A model generated the notes under the pieces. The model was given only the letters and a program-made list of their open reading frames with translations. It made no database searches and had not been told where the DNA came from. From the NCBI GenBank assembly GCA_947085425.1, contig CAMTWK010000021.1, forward strand, positions 176,041 through 240,040: a stretch of 64,000 bases of DNA, in the 5' to 3' direction. This DNA is from UKL13-2 sp947085425 (lineage in GTDB: Bacteria; Pseudomonadota; Gammaproteobacteria; Burkholderiales; Usitatibacteraceae). Made by a program: the position numbers and the translations under genes. Of this stretch, positions 18,896 to 28,623 are shown one piece after another. Within the stretch, counting starts at the first letter, position 1; the number at the start of each line of letters is the position of its first letter.

Positions 18896-21292
18896 ATGAG
18901 CGCAGTAATGGATCCCAAATCGGGTGGTGGAAATGGCATGAGCCCCCAGGGTGCCGACATGTCGTCCAAACTTGCTTTCTCAAAGAAGCTGCAAGCGGTG
19001 ACCAACCGGATTCATTCGACGACCAACGTTGATGAAATCATGCTCGATGTGACCCGCGATATTTGCCAGCTATTTGATGCCGATCGGTTGACGATTTACA
19101 CGATGTCAGAGGATGGTTCAGCGATCGTTTCCAAAGTGAAGTCCGGTTTGACCTCATTTAAAGACATCAAGCTGCCGTTGTCGGAGAGTTCGATCGCCGG
19201 TTGTTGTGCGTTAAACAAACGCTTCATGAATATCAAGGATGTTTACGACGACGCTGAGTTAAAGAGTTTTTCGCCAAATCTGGCATTTTTGAAAGCGGTC
19301 GACCAGCGAACCGGCTACCGCACCAAACAAATGATGGTGGTGCCGATTATTTCGAGTGATGCCAGTGGGGGAGTCGGTGATCTGGCCGGGGTCATTCAGG
19401 TCATTAATCATTTGCCGGGCACACCGTTCACGGCGCTGGCCGAAGAAGGATTGCTCGAGTTGTCAAAGACCCTTGCCATCGCCTTCAAGGTGCGCCAGCA
19501 GATTCCATCACAAATAAAATCCAAATTTGAATTTTTGGTGGTCGACAATATTATTTCCGAAGGCGAGCTTGAACTGGCAACCCGGACGGCAAGACGCAAG
19601 AATAAAAATGTCGAAGATATATTGATCGATGAATTCCAGGTGAAACCGGCCGCCATTGGTGCCGCGTTGGCCAAATATTTTGGTGTGGAATACGAAGCGC
19701 ACAAGCCGGAACGTGTCAAGCCGATCGACCTGCTGAAAAATTTGAAGCGCGATTATTGTGAGTCTTCAAACTGGATGCCTGTTGATGACTCCAAGGCCGG
19801 AATTGTCATCATGACCACCGATCCGGAGCATACAAAAAGCTCCCGTGTGGTCGAAAATATTTTCCCGAAGTCAAAAATTGTCTATCGAGTCTGCACATCA
19901 CGCGACTTTATGTCCACGCTCGGGCAGTTATTTGGTGCCGTCGATGGTTCGTCTACTGAAGACATCGGTGATTTACTTTCGAGTTTGGATGATGACCCCG
20001 AGTTTCAGGACACCGCCACCGACGAAGTTTCGGCCGCAGCTGACAATGAGTTGGTCAAGCTGGTTAATAAAATTATTATTGATGCCTACAATCAGGGTGC
20101 ATCGGACATTCACATCGAGCCGTTGCCCGGCAAAGGCAAAACCGGCATTCGCTTCCGTAAGGACGGATCACTGGCACCCTATATCGAGGTGCCGTCGAGT
20201 TATCGCAGTGCGCTGGCGGCGCGATTAAAAATTATGTGTGACTTGGATATTTCCGAAAAACGCAAGCCACAGGACGGCAAGATCAAGTTTAAGAAATACG
20301 GTCCGTTGGATATTGAGCTGCGGGTTGCGACCATTCCAACCACCGGCGGAGTCGAAGATATTGTTATGCGAATTTTGGCGGCGGGTGAACCGATTCCGCT
20401 GGAAAAGCTCGGCTTGACCACCAAGAACCGGACGAATCTGGTCAACGCGATCGCCAAGCCATACGGTTTATTTTTTGTGTGCGGACCTACCGGTTCGGGT
20501 AAAACGACCACGTTACATTCCGTGCTCGGATCGCTGAATACACCGGACACCAAAATTTGGACCGCTGAAGACCCGGTTGAGATCACGCAAAAGGGATTAC
20601 GGCAGGTTCAGGTCAACAAAAAGGTGATTGATTTTCCGGCGGTGATGAAGGCGTTTTTACGCGCCGATCCCGACATCATCATGGTGGGTGAGATGCGTGA
20701 TGCAGAAACCACGCACATCGGTATTGAAGCGTCGCTGACCGGCCATTTGGTGTTTGCCACCTTGCATACCAACTCCGCCCCGGAAGCCATTATCCGCCTG
20801 CTGGATATGGGCATGGACCCGTTTAACTTTGCCGATGCATTGGTCGGAATTCTCGCCCAACGATTGGCGAAACGATTGTGCAAGTGTAAGGCACCCTACA
20901 CGCCGGACCAGGAGGAGATGAAGCAATTTATGCACGAATACACCTCCGACCTTCGGCAGACCGCGCCATGGATCAAGGATTCGCAAGGCGAAGCGAAAAA
21001 ACTCTACGAGTACTGGCTTAAAGAGTACGGCAAGGACGGAAAACTGACCTTTTATAAACCGGTTGGCTGTGATGCTTGTGGCGGCTCCGGCTACAAGGGG
21101 CGTGTTGGTTTGCACGAATTGATGGTGGCATCTGATCCGGTCAAAAAACTTGTCCAGGAAAAGGCGCGTGTTGCCGAGATATTTGTCAGGTGTGTGGAAG
21201 AGGGCATGTCGACGCTGAAAATGGATGGTATGGAAAAAGTGATGATGGGTCTGACGGATATGAAACAGGTCCGATCCGTGTGTGTTAAATAA
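18896..21292 (+). CDS. GAF domain fused to a PilB/GspE-type secretion ATPase, 798 aa
   Basis: Residues about 35-205 are a GAF domain, recognisable from the DADRLTIYTMSEDG start and the NKRFMNIKDVYDD and VVPIISSDASGGV strands. Residues about 215-370 resemble the N-terminal MshEN/GspE_N region. The rest is a T2SS/T4P hexameric ATPase with Walker A GPTGSGKT at 530-537, an AspBox/Walker B block (RADPDIIMVGEMRDAETT), a His box (THLHTN-like ATLHTNSA) and the tetracysteine zinc site (CKCK with CDACGGSG). PilB normally has no GAF domain, so this fusion is unusual and may couple pilus extension to a small ligand. It is followed 24 bp later by a GAF-HD-GYP gene. The canonical pilB is probably elsewhere. 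Confidence 0.9.
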   Translation: MSAVMDPKSGGGNGMSPQGADMSSKLAFSKKLQAVTNRIHSTTNVDEIMLDVTRDICQLFDADRLTIYTMSEDGSAIVSKVKSGLTSFKDIKLPLSESSIAGCCALNKRFMNIKDVYDDAELKSFSPNLAFLKAVDQRTGYRTKQMMVVPIISSDASGGVGDLAGVIQVINHLPGTPFTALAEEGLLELSKTLAIAFKVRQQIPSQIKSKFEFLVVDNIISEGELELATRTARRKNKNVEDILIDEFQVKPAAIGAALAKYFGVEYEAHKPERVKPIDLLKNLKRDYCESSNWMPVDDSKAGIVIMTTDPEHTKSSRVVENIFPKSKIVYRVCTSRDFMSTLGQLFGAVDGSSTEDIGDLLSSLDDDPEFQDTATDEVSAAADNELVKLVNKIIIDAYNQGASDIHIEPLPGKGKTGIRFRKDGSLAPYIEVPSSYRSALAARLKIMCDLDISEKRKPQDGKIKFKKYGPLDIELRVATIPTTGGVEDIVMRILAAGEPIPLEKLGLTTKNRTNLVNAIAKPYGLFFVCGPTGSGKTTTLHSVLGSLNTPDTKIWTAEDPVEITQKGLRQVQVNKKVIDFPAVMKAFLRADPDIIMVGEMRDAETTHIGIEASLTGHLVFATLHTNSAPEAIIRLLDMGMDPFNFADALVGILAQRLAKRLCKCKAPYTPDQEEMKQFMHEYTSDLRQTAPWIKDSQGEAKKLYEYWLKEYGKDGKLTFYKPVGCDACGGSGYKGRVGLHELMVASDPVKKLVQEKARVAEIFVRCVEEGMSTLKMDGMEKVMMGLTDMKQVRSVCVK

Positions 21293-21316
21293 GTTTGCGG
21301 AATAGCAAAATTCCCC

Positions 21317-22984
21317 ATGACCGCGCACGCTGAGGCGAAAAATATCACCCGAAATGTTGCCAGTGATGGGGCAAGTAATAAGCTTTTTACCTCGCTTGAA
21401 TATTTGAACCGCATTGGTGTTGCGCTCAGTCAGGAACGAAATCTCGATAGATTGCTGGAAACCATCCTGACGGCGGCAAAAACGATCACCAACGCCGACG
21501 GTGGCACGCTCTATCGTTTGGTTGAGGACAAGCTCAAATTTGAAATTGTCCTTAATGACAGTTTAAAGATTTCCATGGGTGGCACCTCTACGACGCCGGT
21601 TCCGTTTTACCCCATCCCACTTCATTCCGCCGACGGCAAGGCAAACAACGGCATGGTTGCCGCCTACGCCGCGCTGCACGATGAAACCGTCAACATCGCT
21701 GACGCCTATACCGCCGAAGGGTTCGATTTCACGGGAACACGTGCCTTCGATAATAAAACCGGCTACCGATCCACCTCGTTTTTAACGATTCCGATGAAGA
21801 ATCACGAGGGTGAGATTATCGGTGTGTTGCAGCTGCTGAATGCCTTGGATGCCGCAGGCAATGTCACCACCTTCACGGTTGAAGATCAACGTCTGGCCGA
21901 GTCACTCGCATCCCAGGCGGCAATCGCGGTGACCAACCGCATGTTGATCACCCAGCTCGAGATGTTGTTCGAGTCGTTGATTGAGTTGATCAATACCGCC
22001 ATCGACGATAAGTCGCCGTACACAGGAGGACATTGCGAGCGGGTGCCGACGCTTACCATGATGCTGGCTGAAGCCGCATCCAAGGTGACCGATGGCCCGC
22101 TTGCCGACTTTTTGATGACCGACAAAGACCGATATGAATTAAAAATCGCCGGCTTGTTGCACGATTGCGGCAAGATTACGACGCCTGTTCATGTGGTGGA
22201 CAAGGCCACCAAATTGGAAACGATTTTTGATCGTGTTCATCACGTGACGCAGCGATTCGAAATTCTCAAACGCGACGCAGAAATTAAAATGCTTCGCGCC
22301 AGACTTTCGGCGGTGGATTCGGGAGACGATGCTTCAGCTGTGCGTGCCAAACAAGATTATCACGCGCGCATCAAACAGCTTGATGACGACCGGGAATTCG
22401 TGCGGCGTGTCAACGTCGGTGGTGAACGAATGAGTGCGGAGGACCAGGCGCGGGTGAATCGGATTGCGGCCTACACTTACAAAGACGAAAAGGGGCGCAA
22501 AGAGTCGTTTCTGACCGACGAAGAGCGCGACAGCCTCAATATTCCCTACGGCACCCTGTCGCAGCCGGAACGGGAAATCATTAATCGTCATATCATCGCC
22601 ACAATCAAGATGCTGGAAGCGCTGCCCTGGCCGAAACACTTAAAGCGCGTCCCTGAATACGCCGGCGGTCACCACGAACGAATGGATGGCAAAGGTTATC
22701 CGCGAGGATTAACCCGTGAACAAATGAGCGTGCAGGCGAGGGTGATGGGCATCGCTGATATTTTTGAAGCGCTCACCGCCAAGGATCGCCCCTATAAACC
22801 CGGCAAAACGCTGTCGGAGTCGTTACATATCCTTGGCAAATTCAAGTTAAACGGACACATCGATCCTGACCTCTTCGATGTGTTTGTCAAGGAAAAAGTC
22901 TACTTGAAATACGCGGAACAATTTCTTGATCAGGCGCAGATCGACGAGGTTGACGATGCAAAGATTCCGGGGTTTCCACTGTAA
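21317..22984 (+). CDS. GAF-HD-GYP domain protein, probable cyclic-di-nucleotide phosphodiesterase, 555 aa
   Basis: An N-terminal GAF domain (about 25-205) precedes an HD-GYP domain. The metal-binding HD pair is in LLHDCGKI (near residue 282) and the GYP signature is in HHERMDGKGYPRG (near 452-464). A charged insert of about 120 residues separates the two halves, which is longer than in minimal HD-GYP enzymes. These enzymes hydrolyse c-di-GMP, or 3'3'-cGAMP in some lineages. It directly follows the GAF-PilB gene and both GAF domains share a very similar sequence pattern (NKTGYRSTSFL against QRTGYRTKQMM). The two are therefore likely to sense the same ligand. Confidence 0.93.
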   Translation: MTAHAEAKNITRNVASDGASNKLFTSLEYLNRIGVALSQERNLDRLLETILTAAKTITNADGGTLYRLVEDKLKFEIVLNDSLKISMGGTSTTPVPFYPIPLHSADGKANNGMVAAYAALHDETVNIADAYTAEGFDFTGTRAFDNKTGYRSTSFLTIPMKNHEGEIIGVLQLLNALDAAGNVTTFTVEDQRLAESLASQAAIAVTNRMLITQLEMLFESLIELINTAIDDKSPYTGGHCERVPTLTMMLAEAASKVTDGPLADFLMTDKDRYELKIAGLLHDCGKITTPVHVVDKATKLETIFDRVHHVTQRFEILKRDAEIKMLRARLSAVDSGDDASAVRAKQDYHARIKQLDDDREFVRRVNVGGERMSAEDQARVNRIAAYTYKDEKGRKESFLTDEERDSLNIPYGTLSQPEREIINRHIIATIKMLEALPWPKHLKRVPEYAGGHHERMDGKGYPRGLTREQMSVQARVMGIADIFEALTAKDRPYKPGKTLSESLHILGKFKLNGHIDPDLFDVFVKEKVYLKYAEQFLDQAQIDEVDDAKIPGFPL

Positions 22985-22999
22985 TTGGACTTGACGGTG

Positions 23000-24961
23000 T
23001 TAGCCGCGCGGTAATTTTCTACACGCCCAAGTTGGGTTGCCGTGCCGCCACTCGTTTAGAGTGCCTAAATCCTCATCGAACGGGCCATACTCATGTCGGG
23101 AAAAATACAATCTATCCTGGCGTGAAAAAAGTACTATGTCGGTGTTGAGGTAGCGCCGCATCCACATACCGCTTTGTTTGATCGTGTAAATTCCGGCCGG
23201 GCTAAAGAGTGATGGGCAAACAAGTTCGGCACGGTCGAATACCGGTGATATTGCGGCACGTTCGGCTGCCATCACGTCGAATAACTTGTTTCCGATCAAT
23301 AGGCGGCAACTTAGAAAATAGTCGGTTTGATCGGCACCTTTAAAAAAACGAATCGTTTCACAATCGGACGGATCAACTTGTATCTGCCATTGCGCCAGTT
23401 GCGAGTCAATGCCGGCAACCATTTCTTTTGTCGGCGAACCTGCCGTTGGCGATGCGCCAATCTTGATTAAAAACCTGAGTCGATCCTGGTGTAATTGAAT
23501 GAACTCCTTGATCCGGCTTCCGCCCGGTCCGTTCGGATCAATGGCAATCGCGCCGACTGCGGCACTTATACGCGCATCTGGATGCAGGAAGGGGGCGATA
23601 AAGGCGTGACTGTTTGTCCCGATCGAAATATAGCCAAATGCCTGCGACTTCAATCGCGAAGAAATATCCAATTCAAACCAGTTTCTCGTCCAGGGCCCGT
23701 TTGCCCAACGAGGGTTGCCTGCTTCAACCAAAACAAAAATTTGCGCACTTATTAGAATCGCTGAGCTCAAAATGACAACTTTCCGCACTTGAAATGCTGC
23801 GGTGAGAAACAACATCAGGAGCGGCCCAAGCAACAACAATAACGGCACGGCGTAACGTCCATTTCCAGACGATAGGCTCCATAAAATAAATGCCATGACA
23901 AAAAAAACGATGACGAAATTAGTGCATTTATTTTTAAGAAGTCCGCCAACAGGCCGACTGTTTTTCAGTCGCCACGCTGTAGCCATCGCGGCAATCGCCG
24001 CCATCAATATCATTGCTGCAAAGCGTAAATCAGGCGCATTATTTTCGACGTAGACCCAACTTCTGTATTCCAGCATACGCAGCGGCAGCGATAGAATGTC
24101 GCCCAATGATTGTGCTAAAAAACGTGTGTGTTGCAGCGGGTAGGTCGGAAAATCAGCTGACTCAAAGTATTGGTTGAGTAGTGGGAAAAATGGGTTGCCA
24201 AACTCTTTGTACAGCGCAAATCCCCATGGGGAATAAACGGCGACGGCACCAATGGTTCCGCCGATACAATAGAAAATGACGGACTTTATATGGTCGAAGC
24301 GCAGTTTGTCGGTAACGAGTGCGGCGGCAAAAAACGCCAGTCCAAAAATCGCGTTGGTTGGTTTCAGACCAATGGCGATTCCGCACAATAGTCCGGCAAT
24401 GAACATTGCAATATTGTTTTTAATGATGTCAGCTTTGGATGCACAATACACTGCGATTGCAGCAAGAACAAGAACTGAAGTCACGCCATCTAGAAACGTC
24501 CCGCCCAATATTCCCAGGAATACCGGGGAAAGGAACGCAAAAAGTGTTGCACACGCAGCCAACCAATACGGGTAAGCACTTTTCACAAAAACATGTTGGC
24601 GGCAAATGTACCAAATCAGCACAAGATTTAAAGTGTGAAATGCGGAAAGTGTCAGGCCAATAAGCACACTCGGCCAATTTGCGCTTACCATCCAGTAAAA
24701 CGGCAGATAGGCGACTGGATTTAAATATCTCTGGCTGCTGGCGCCCATAAAATCAGATGCCAACGGGACATTGAGCAGGGCGTGCGCCGAATAAAAGTGG
24801 TAGTTCAATAAGTCCCAATTGAGATCTTTGCCAAACAAATATGCTGCCAGGCCGCAGACTAAAAACATCACAGAATATGCAATGTAGTCATGCTTGGTAT
24901 GTGTCGGCCCCTTGTGGGGCTTTGCTGTTGCCCGTGGCGCGTCTTGGGGAGTTTTACTCAT
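23000..24961 (-). CDS. Multi-pass membrane protein, GT-C-like glycosyltransferase, 653 aa
   Basis: After a Lys/Pro-rich cytoplasmic N-terminus the protein has roughly ten to twelve hydrophobic segments through about residue 420, then a soluble C-terminal domain of about 230 residues. An acidic KDLNWDLLNYHFYSAHALL loop follows the first membrane helix, as in polyprenyl-phosphate-dependent GT-C enzymes where an early loop carries the catalytic Asp. I cannot assign a named family. Location among GT4, GT2 and GtrA genes on the same island supports a role in envelope glycan assembly. Confidence 0.6.
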   Translation of the reverse strand: MSKTPQDAPRATAKPHKGPTHTKHDYIAYSVMFLVCGLAAYLFGKDLNWDLLNYHFYSAHALLNVPLASDFMGASSQRYLNPVAYLPFYWMVSANWPSVLIGLTLSAFHTLNLVLIWYICRQHVFVKSAYPYWLAACATLFAFLSPVFLGILGGTFLDGVTSVLVLAAIAVYCASKADIIKNNIAMFIAGLLCGIAIGLKPTNAIFGLAFFAAALVTDKLRFDHIKSVIFYCIGGTIGAVAVYSPWGFALYKEFGNPFFPLLNQYFESADFPTYPLQHTRFLAQSLGDILSLPLRMLEYRSWVYVENNAPDLRFAAMILMAAIAAMATAWRLKNSRPVGGLLKNKCTNFVIVFFVMAFILWSLSSGNGRYAVPLLLLLGPLLMLFLTAAFQVRKVVILSSAILISAQIFVLVEAGNPRWANGPWTRNWFELDISSRLKSQAFGYISIGTNSHAFIAPFLHPDARISAAVGAIAIDPNGPGGSRIKEFIQLHQDRLRFLIKIGASPTAGSPTKEMVAGIDSQLAQWQIQVDPSDCETIRFFKGADQTDYFLSCRLLIGNKLFDVMAAERAAISPVFDRAELVCPSLFSPAGIYTIKQSGMWMRRYLNTDIVLFSRQDRLYFSRHEYGPFDEDLGTLNEWRHGNPTWACRKLPRG

Positions 24962-25038
24962 ATTGATTCTAATGACAGGCGAGTGTGATCGGAGGAGAGA
25001 GGGAATGCAGCGTCAAATTGGAGTTGGTCACTGACCGC

Positions 25039-26199
25039 TTATTCAGTTAACTTTGCAATGCACTCGCGATATTCGTCTGCGCACTGCTGCCATGACCAAT
25101 TGACGCTGGCAATATGGGCAACCATCGTGCGTTTGTGAATTTTCTGTTGGGGCGTTTCTGCTGCTATTTTTTTAATGGCATCCCGCCAAATCATCGCGGC
25201 ATCGTCTGCAACAGCGTCTGCCGAATAAATATGGTCTGCCAAGCATGGTAATGCCGTGGCCGTGTCGATGCCAACAATTGCCGGTGTTCCGCATGCCATG
25301 GCCTCTTGCACAACCAGTGGGAATCCCTCACCTTTGCTAGGCAACACCAGCAGATCTGCTGCCTGATAATACGGAGCGATTTCTTTGTGCGACACATTTT
25401 TATGAACAGTCAGGTTTGGTAGTGACCAAGTCAATGGATCAATCGGGCCATGCCCCAAAAATATCCACTTTTGATCGGGAAAGGCTTTCACCAATTCGTG
25501 AAGAATCGGGAGTCCTTTTTTCTCCACAAAGCGGCCGACAAACAAATTCAAACATTCATCATCTTTGACCCCCAGCCGTTTCCTTATCGCAAGCCGCTCA
25601 TGATCGTCAGCGATCATGAAAAGGCTTGTGTTCAAGCCATTGGCAATCAGACGCGGATGATTTTTGAATTTTATAAACTTGGAAAAATAGTCCAATACGG
25701 TATTGCTGACAAAAATGGATTGATCTGCAGTCGCGAGCATCAGCTTCCCCACGGATCCGTTTAGAAAATCGTGTAACGATCGAAGCAACCAATTCTTGTA
25801 CGGGATGCCGCCAATATGTTGCGTAATCATGGTTGGTTTGGCGTGAATTTTGGCAAAAATAAATGCGGCAATATTGCCAAAATAGAGGTAGTCGTGAATA
25901 TGCAGCAGATCACAGGCTTTAACCGCGCGCCAGAGTTGATAAAAACCCCGCGGCGACCAGAGGGGAATAGGCAGGCCAAAACGACGTTCGAAAATATTCC
26001 ATGTATTGACTGATACGGGCAGCAGATATTCATGGGCTGGTGGTGGAGCATCGGTATTGCTGGCAAACCAGGTGATCCGCAAACCGTCAGAAATTAGTGC
26101 TTGTTGCAACTCGCCGGCAACAATTTCAATACCTCCGCCATGCGTGGGAAAGTAGTGGGTGACGAGCAGGATGTGGGTCGAGCAGGATTTGTCGTTCAT
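25039..26199 (-). CDS. Glycosyltransferase family 4 protein, 386 aa
   Basis: This is a GT-B-fold transferase. The N-terminal THYFPTHGGGIEIVAGEL matches the donor-independent Rossmann start of GT4 enzymes. The C-terminal half has LFVGRFVEKKGLPIL and the E-x7-E-type motif PSKGEGFPLVVQEAMACG. The ATG at 26199 is used because the 17 codons upstream are hydrophobic and not conserved-looking. The sugar and acceptor are unknown. It lies divergent from the GT2 gene, which starts at 26349. Confidence 0.85.
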   Translation of the reverse strand: MNDKSCSTHILLVTHYFPTHGGGIEIVAGELQQALISDGLRITWFASNTDAPPPAHEYLLPVSVNTWNIFERRFGLPIPLWSPRGFYQLWRAVKACDLLHIHDYLYFGNIAAFIFAKIHAKPTMITQHIGGIPYKNWLLRSLHDFLNGSVGKLMLATADQSIFVSNTVLDYFSKFIKFKNHPRLIANGLNTSLFMIADDHERLAIRKRLGVKDDECLNLFVGRFVEKKGLPILHELVKAFPDQKWIFLGHGPIDPLTWSLPNLTVHKNVSHKEIAPYYQAADLLVLPSKGEGFPLVVQEAMACGTPAIVGIDTATALPCLADHIYSADAVADDAAMIWRDAIKKIAAETPQQKIHKRTMVAHIASVNWSWQQCADEYRECIAKLTE

Positions 26200-26348
26200 C
26201 CAAAAAGCCTGGAAACTCAAATATAGTTGAATATAGTGCATATGAATCAATAATCACGACACTGCATACTCACATCTTATTTTCATTATGCCGATTTGAA
26301 TTTGCGCCTTGTTCAGTTTGTCCACCCAATACCATCGCGATAGGATAT

Positions 26349-27590
26349 ATGCCCTTAATCGACGCCAGCGCCAATGGAGATTTAACTGAACGACCGACGG
26401 TGTCCGTGGTGATGCCGTGTTTAAACGAGGAAAAAACACTTGGTGTCTGCATCACCAAGGCAAAGGTCAGTTTTGCGAGAATGGGAGTAGTCGGTGAAGT
26501 TATTATTGCTGATAACGGCTCGACAGACCGGTCGATCCTTATTGCCAAAGAACATGGTGCACGGGTCATTCATCAACCTGTCAAAGGGTATGGCGCGGCA
26601 TTGATGGCTGGTATAGCGGCCGCACGCGGTGAAGTGGTTGTGATGGGTGATTCCGATGACTCCTATGATTGGGGCGACATCGCCCCGATTGTTGCCAAAG
26701 TGCAGGAAGGACATTCCCTCGTTGTTGGCAATCGTTTCCAAGGCGAAATTAAACCCGGTGCCATGCCATTTTTGCATCGATATCTGGGCAATCCCGTACT
26801 CAGTTTTCTCGGCAAGTTATTCTTCCGTACGCCAATCGGCGATTTTCATTGCGGCCTGCGCGGGTTTAATCGCGCTGACATTTTGCGATTGAAATTACGC
26901 ACAACAGGAATGGAATTCGCGAGCGAAATGATCGTTAAGGCGTCGTTACACAAGTTGTCAATTGCCGAGGTTCCGGTGATTCTTTCGCCAGACGGACGCG
27001 GTCGACCGCCGCATTTGCGTACCTGGCGGGACGGTTGGCGTCATTTGCGATTTTTGCTTTTGTATAGCCCGCGCTGGTTGTTTTTGGTTCCCGGTGCAGC
27101 CCTGGTGGCGGTAGGTGTGATTGGCATGATTGCGATTACCCATGGTCCGCTATTGTTGGGTGGAGTGGGGCTGGATATCCATTCGCTCGCGTATTCCGGG
27201 GCATTCATTCTGCTTGGTTTTCAAATGCTGTTGTTCGCCGTGTTTTCAAAATTGGTTGGTCAGGATGGCGGATGGTTACCCGACAATCCGCGCTTTACCA
27301 AGCTGATCGACAGCGTTTCACTTGAGGCGGGGTTAATTTTTAGTGCCGTATTGTTTGTTGGAGGAATGCTGCTGACATTTGGCGCGCTTGGTATTTGGTC
27401 CCAGTCCAATTTTGGCGGGCTGGATCCAACAGTAACAATGCGTTGGGTGGTGCCGGCGGTGACGTTGCTGGCATTAAGTGGTGAAACGATATTGGCATCA
27501 TTTTTTTTAGAGTTATTGCGCATGCGGAATCAGCAAACGCTGCGAGACGAGGCGGGCGCTGCTCTACCTGCCAGTGAAGACCAAACGTGA
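26349..27590 (+). CDS. Glycosyltransferase family 2, dolichol-phosphate-mannose-synthase-like, 413 aa
   Basis: The N-terminal GT-A domain contains VVMPCLNEEKTL, IIADNGSTDRS and the DxD-like MGDSDDSYDW motif near residues 99-108. A C-terminal part with about four membrane helices (from about residue 238) anchors the enzyme. Such proteins transfer sugars from nucleotide donors to polyprenyl phosphate for GT-C enzymes and GtrA-dependent flipping. The stop overlaps the GTG start of the following methyltransferase gene as GTGA, so the two are translationally coupled. Confidence 0.88.
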   Translation: MPLIDASANGDLTERPTVSVVMPCLNEEKTLGVCITKAKVSFARMGVVGEVIIADNGSTDRSILIAKEHGARVIHQPVKGYGAALMAGIAAARGEVVVMGDSDDSYDWGDIAPIVAKVQEGHSLVVGNRFQGEIKPGAMPFLHRYLGNPVLSFLGKLFFRTPIGDFHCGLRGFNRADILRLKLRTTGMEFASEMIVKASLHKLSIAEVPVILSPDGRGRPPHLRTWRDGWRHLRFLLLYSPRWLFLVPGAALVAVGVIGMIAITHGPLLLGGVGLDIHSLAYSGAFILLGFQMLLFAVFSKLVGQDGGWLPDNPRFTKLIDSVSLEAGLIFSAVLFVGGMLLTFGALGIWSQSNFGGLDPTVTMRWVVPAVTLLALSGETILASFFLELLRMRNQQTLRDEAGAALPASEDQT

Positions 27591-28159
27591 ATGCTTATCG
27601 AAGGCGGGTCTGGTCGACATTGTTTGGCATGATTAATCGGCCCGAGCCATACACTCGCGTTTTGGATTTTGGCAGTGGCGATGGATGGTTTGCCAAACAA
27701 TTTCTTGATGCCGGATTAACCGGTGATTTAACGGCGATTGACGTCAAGCGACGTGATCATGTATTGGTTGAGCCGCAGATTTACCCGGGCGGACCGTTGT
27801 CCTTCAAGGATCGGGAATTTGAGTTGGTCTATTCGGTCGATGTATTGCACCACTGCGAAGACCCACTTGCCCAATTAAATGAGCTGATTCGCTGTACCAA
27901 TCGATATTTGTTACTCAAAGACCACACCTATAAAACGGCTATTGGAAAGTACGTTTTGGCCGTGATGGACGAATTGGGCAATCGCCGGTTTGGTATTCCA
28001 TCGGTTTATCGATATCAAAACGAAATGGCCTGGGATGCCCACATTTTAGCCAACGGATTTAAGCGGGTAGCCCTTGTACACCCTATGGGGTGCCACGTTG
28101 GAATTCTTGGCTGGCTGACAAATTCGCTGCAGTTTGCGGCTCTTTATGAGCGATGTTGA
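27587..28159 (+). CDS. Class I SAM-dependent methyltransferase, 190 aa
   Basis: The SAM-binding motif RVLDFGSGDGWF is at about residues 24-35, followed by the acidic post-II and YSVDVLHHCEDP motifs. This resembles the Methyltransf_11 family. A GTG start at 27587 overlaps the upstream GT2 stop. The substrate is unknown, and a lipid-linked sugar or glycan is plausible from the context. The 3' end overlaps the 3' end of the convergent gtrA-like gene by 16 bp. Confidence 0.82.
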   Translation: MNAYRRRVWSTLFGMINRPEPYTRVLDFGSGDGWFAKQFLDAGLTGDLTAIDVKRRDHVLVEPQIYPGGPLSFKDREFELVYSVDVLHHCEDPLAQLNELIRCTNRYLLLKDHTYKTAIGKYVLAVMDELGNRRFGIPSVYRYQNEMAWDAHILANGFKRVALVHPMGCHVGILGWLTNSLQFAALYERC

Positions 28160-28566
28160 TCGGAGGATTTTCCGATTTTAAAGCTCCAGCGGCGGTGGAC
28201 AACATAATTGAATAACGTCATTCCGGCCCCAACCAAAACGCCGGCAAACAGATAATGCAATCCAAATCCCGACACCAATATGCCCATGAGTACCATGGTG
28301 ATGGCGGCACCACCCGAATTAACTGATAAATAACGGGCGAATTCAGTTTTGATTTGGGGGCAATTGGAGCCAAATGTCCATATGCGATTCAAAAACCAGC
28401 CAATGATGTTTACGATCACAAGTGCCGCGACCAATGACCACATATAGTGCCAGCCGACAATATCCGTAAAAAAAAAGAGCAGTGCCAAACCCAGCGTAAA
28501 ACACAGGCCGCCGACGAAGCCGAAACGCGTGAACTCCATCAGCCTATGTAATCGGGATTCAGACAT
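28144..28566 (-). CDS. GtrA-like membrane protein, 140 aa
   Basis: Four hydrophobic helices with the typical FTRFGFVGGLCFTLGLALL start and the conserved NRIWTF motif between helices 2 and 3, and a final VVHRRWSF motif. GtrA family proteins are thought to flip undecaprenyl- or other lipid-linked sugars. The start at 28566 (MSESRLHRLMEF) is chosen because the 49 upstream codons have no family character. It is convergent with the methyltransferase gene at its 3' end and divergent from the second methyltransferase gene. Confidence 0.82.
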   Translation of the reverse strand: MSESRLHRLMEFTRFGFVGGLCFTLGLALLFFFTDIVGWHYMWSLVAALVIVNIIGWFLNRIWTFGSNCPQIKTEFARYLSVNSGGAAITMVLMGILVSGFGLHYLFAGVLVGAGMTLFNYVVHRRWSFKIGKSSDQHRS

Positions 28567-28623
28567 GCAGGTCGAATTTTTGAACGGTATATTTTTGAAC
28601 GATTGATTTTGAAAGAGTATTAC

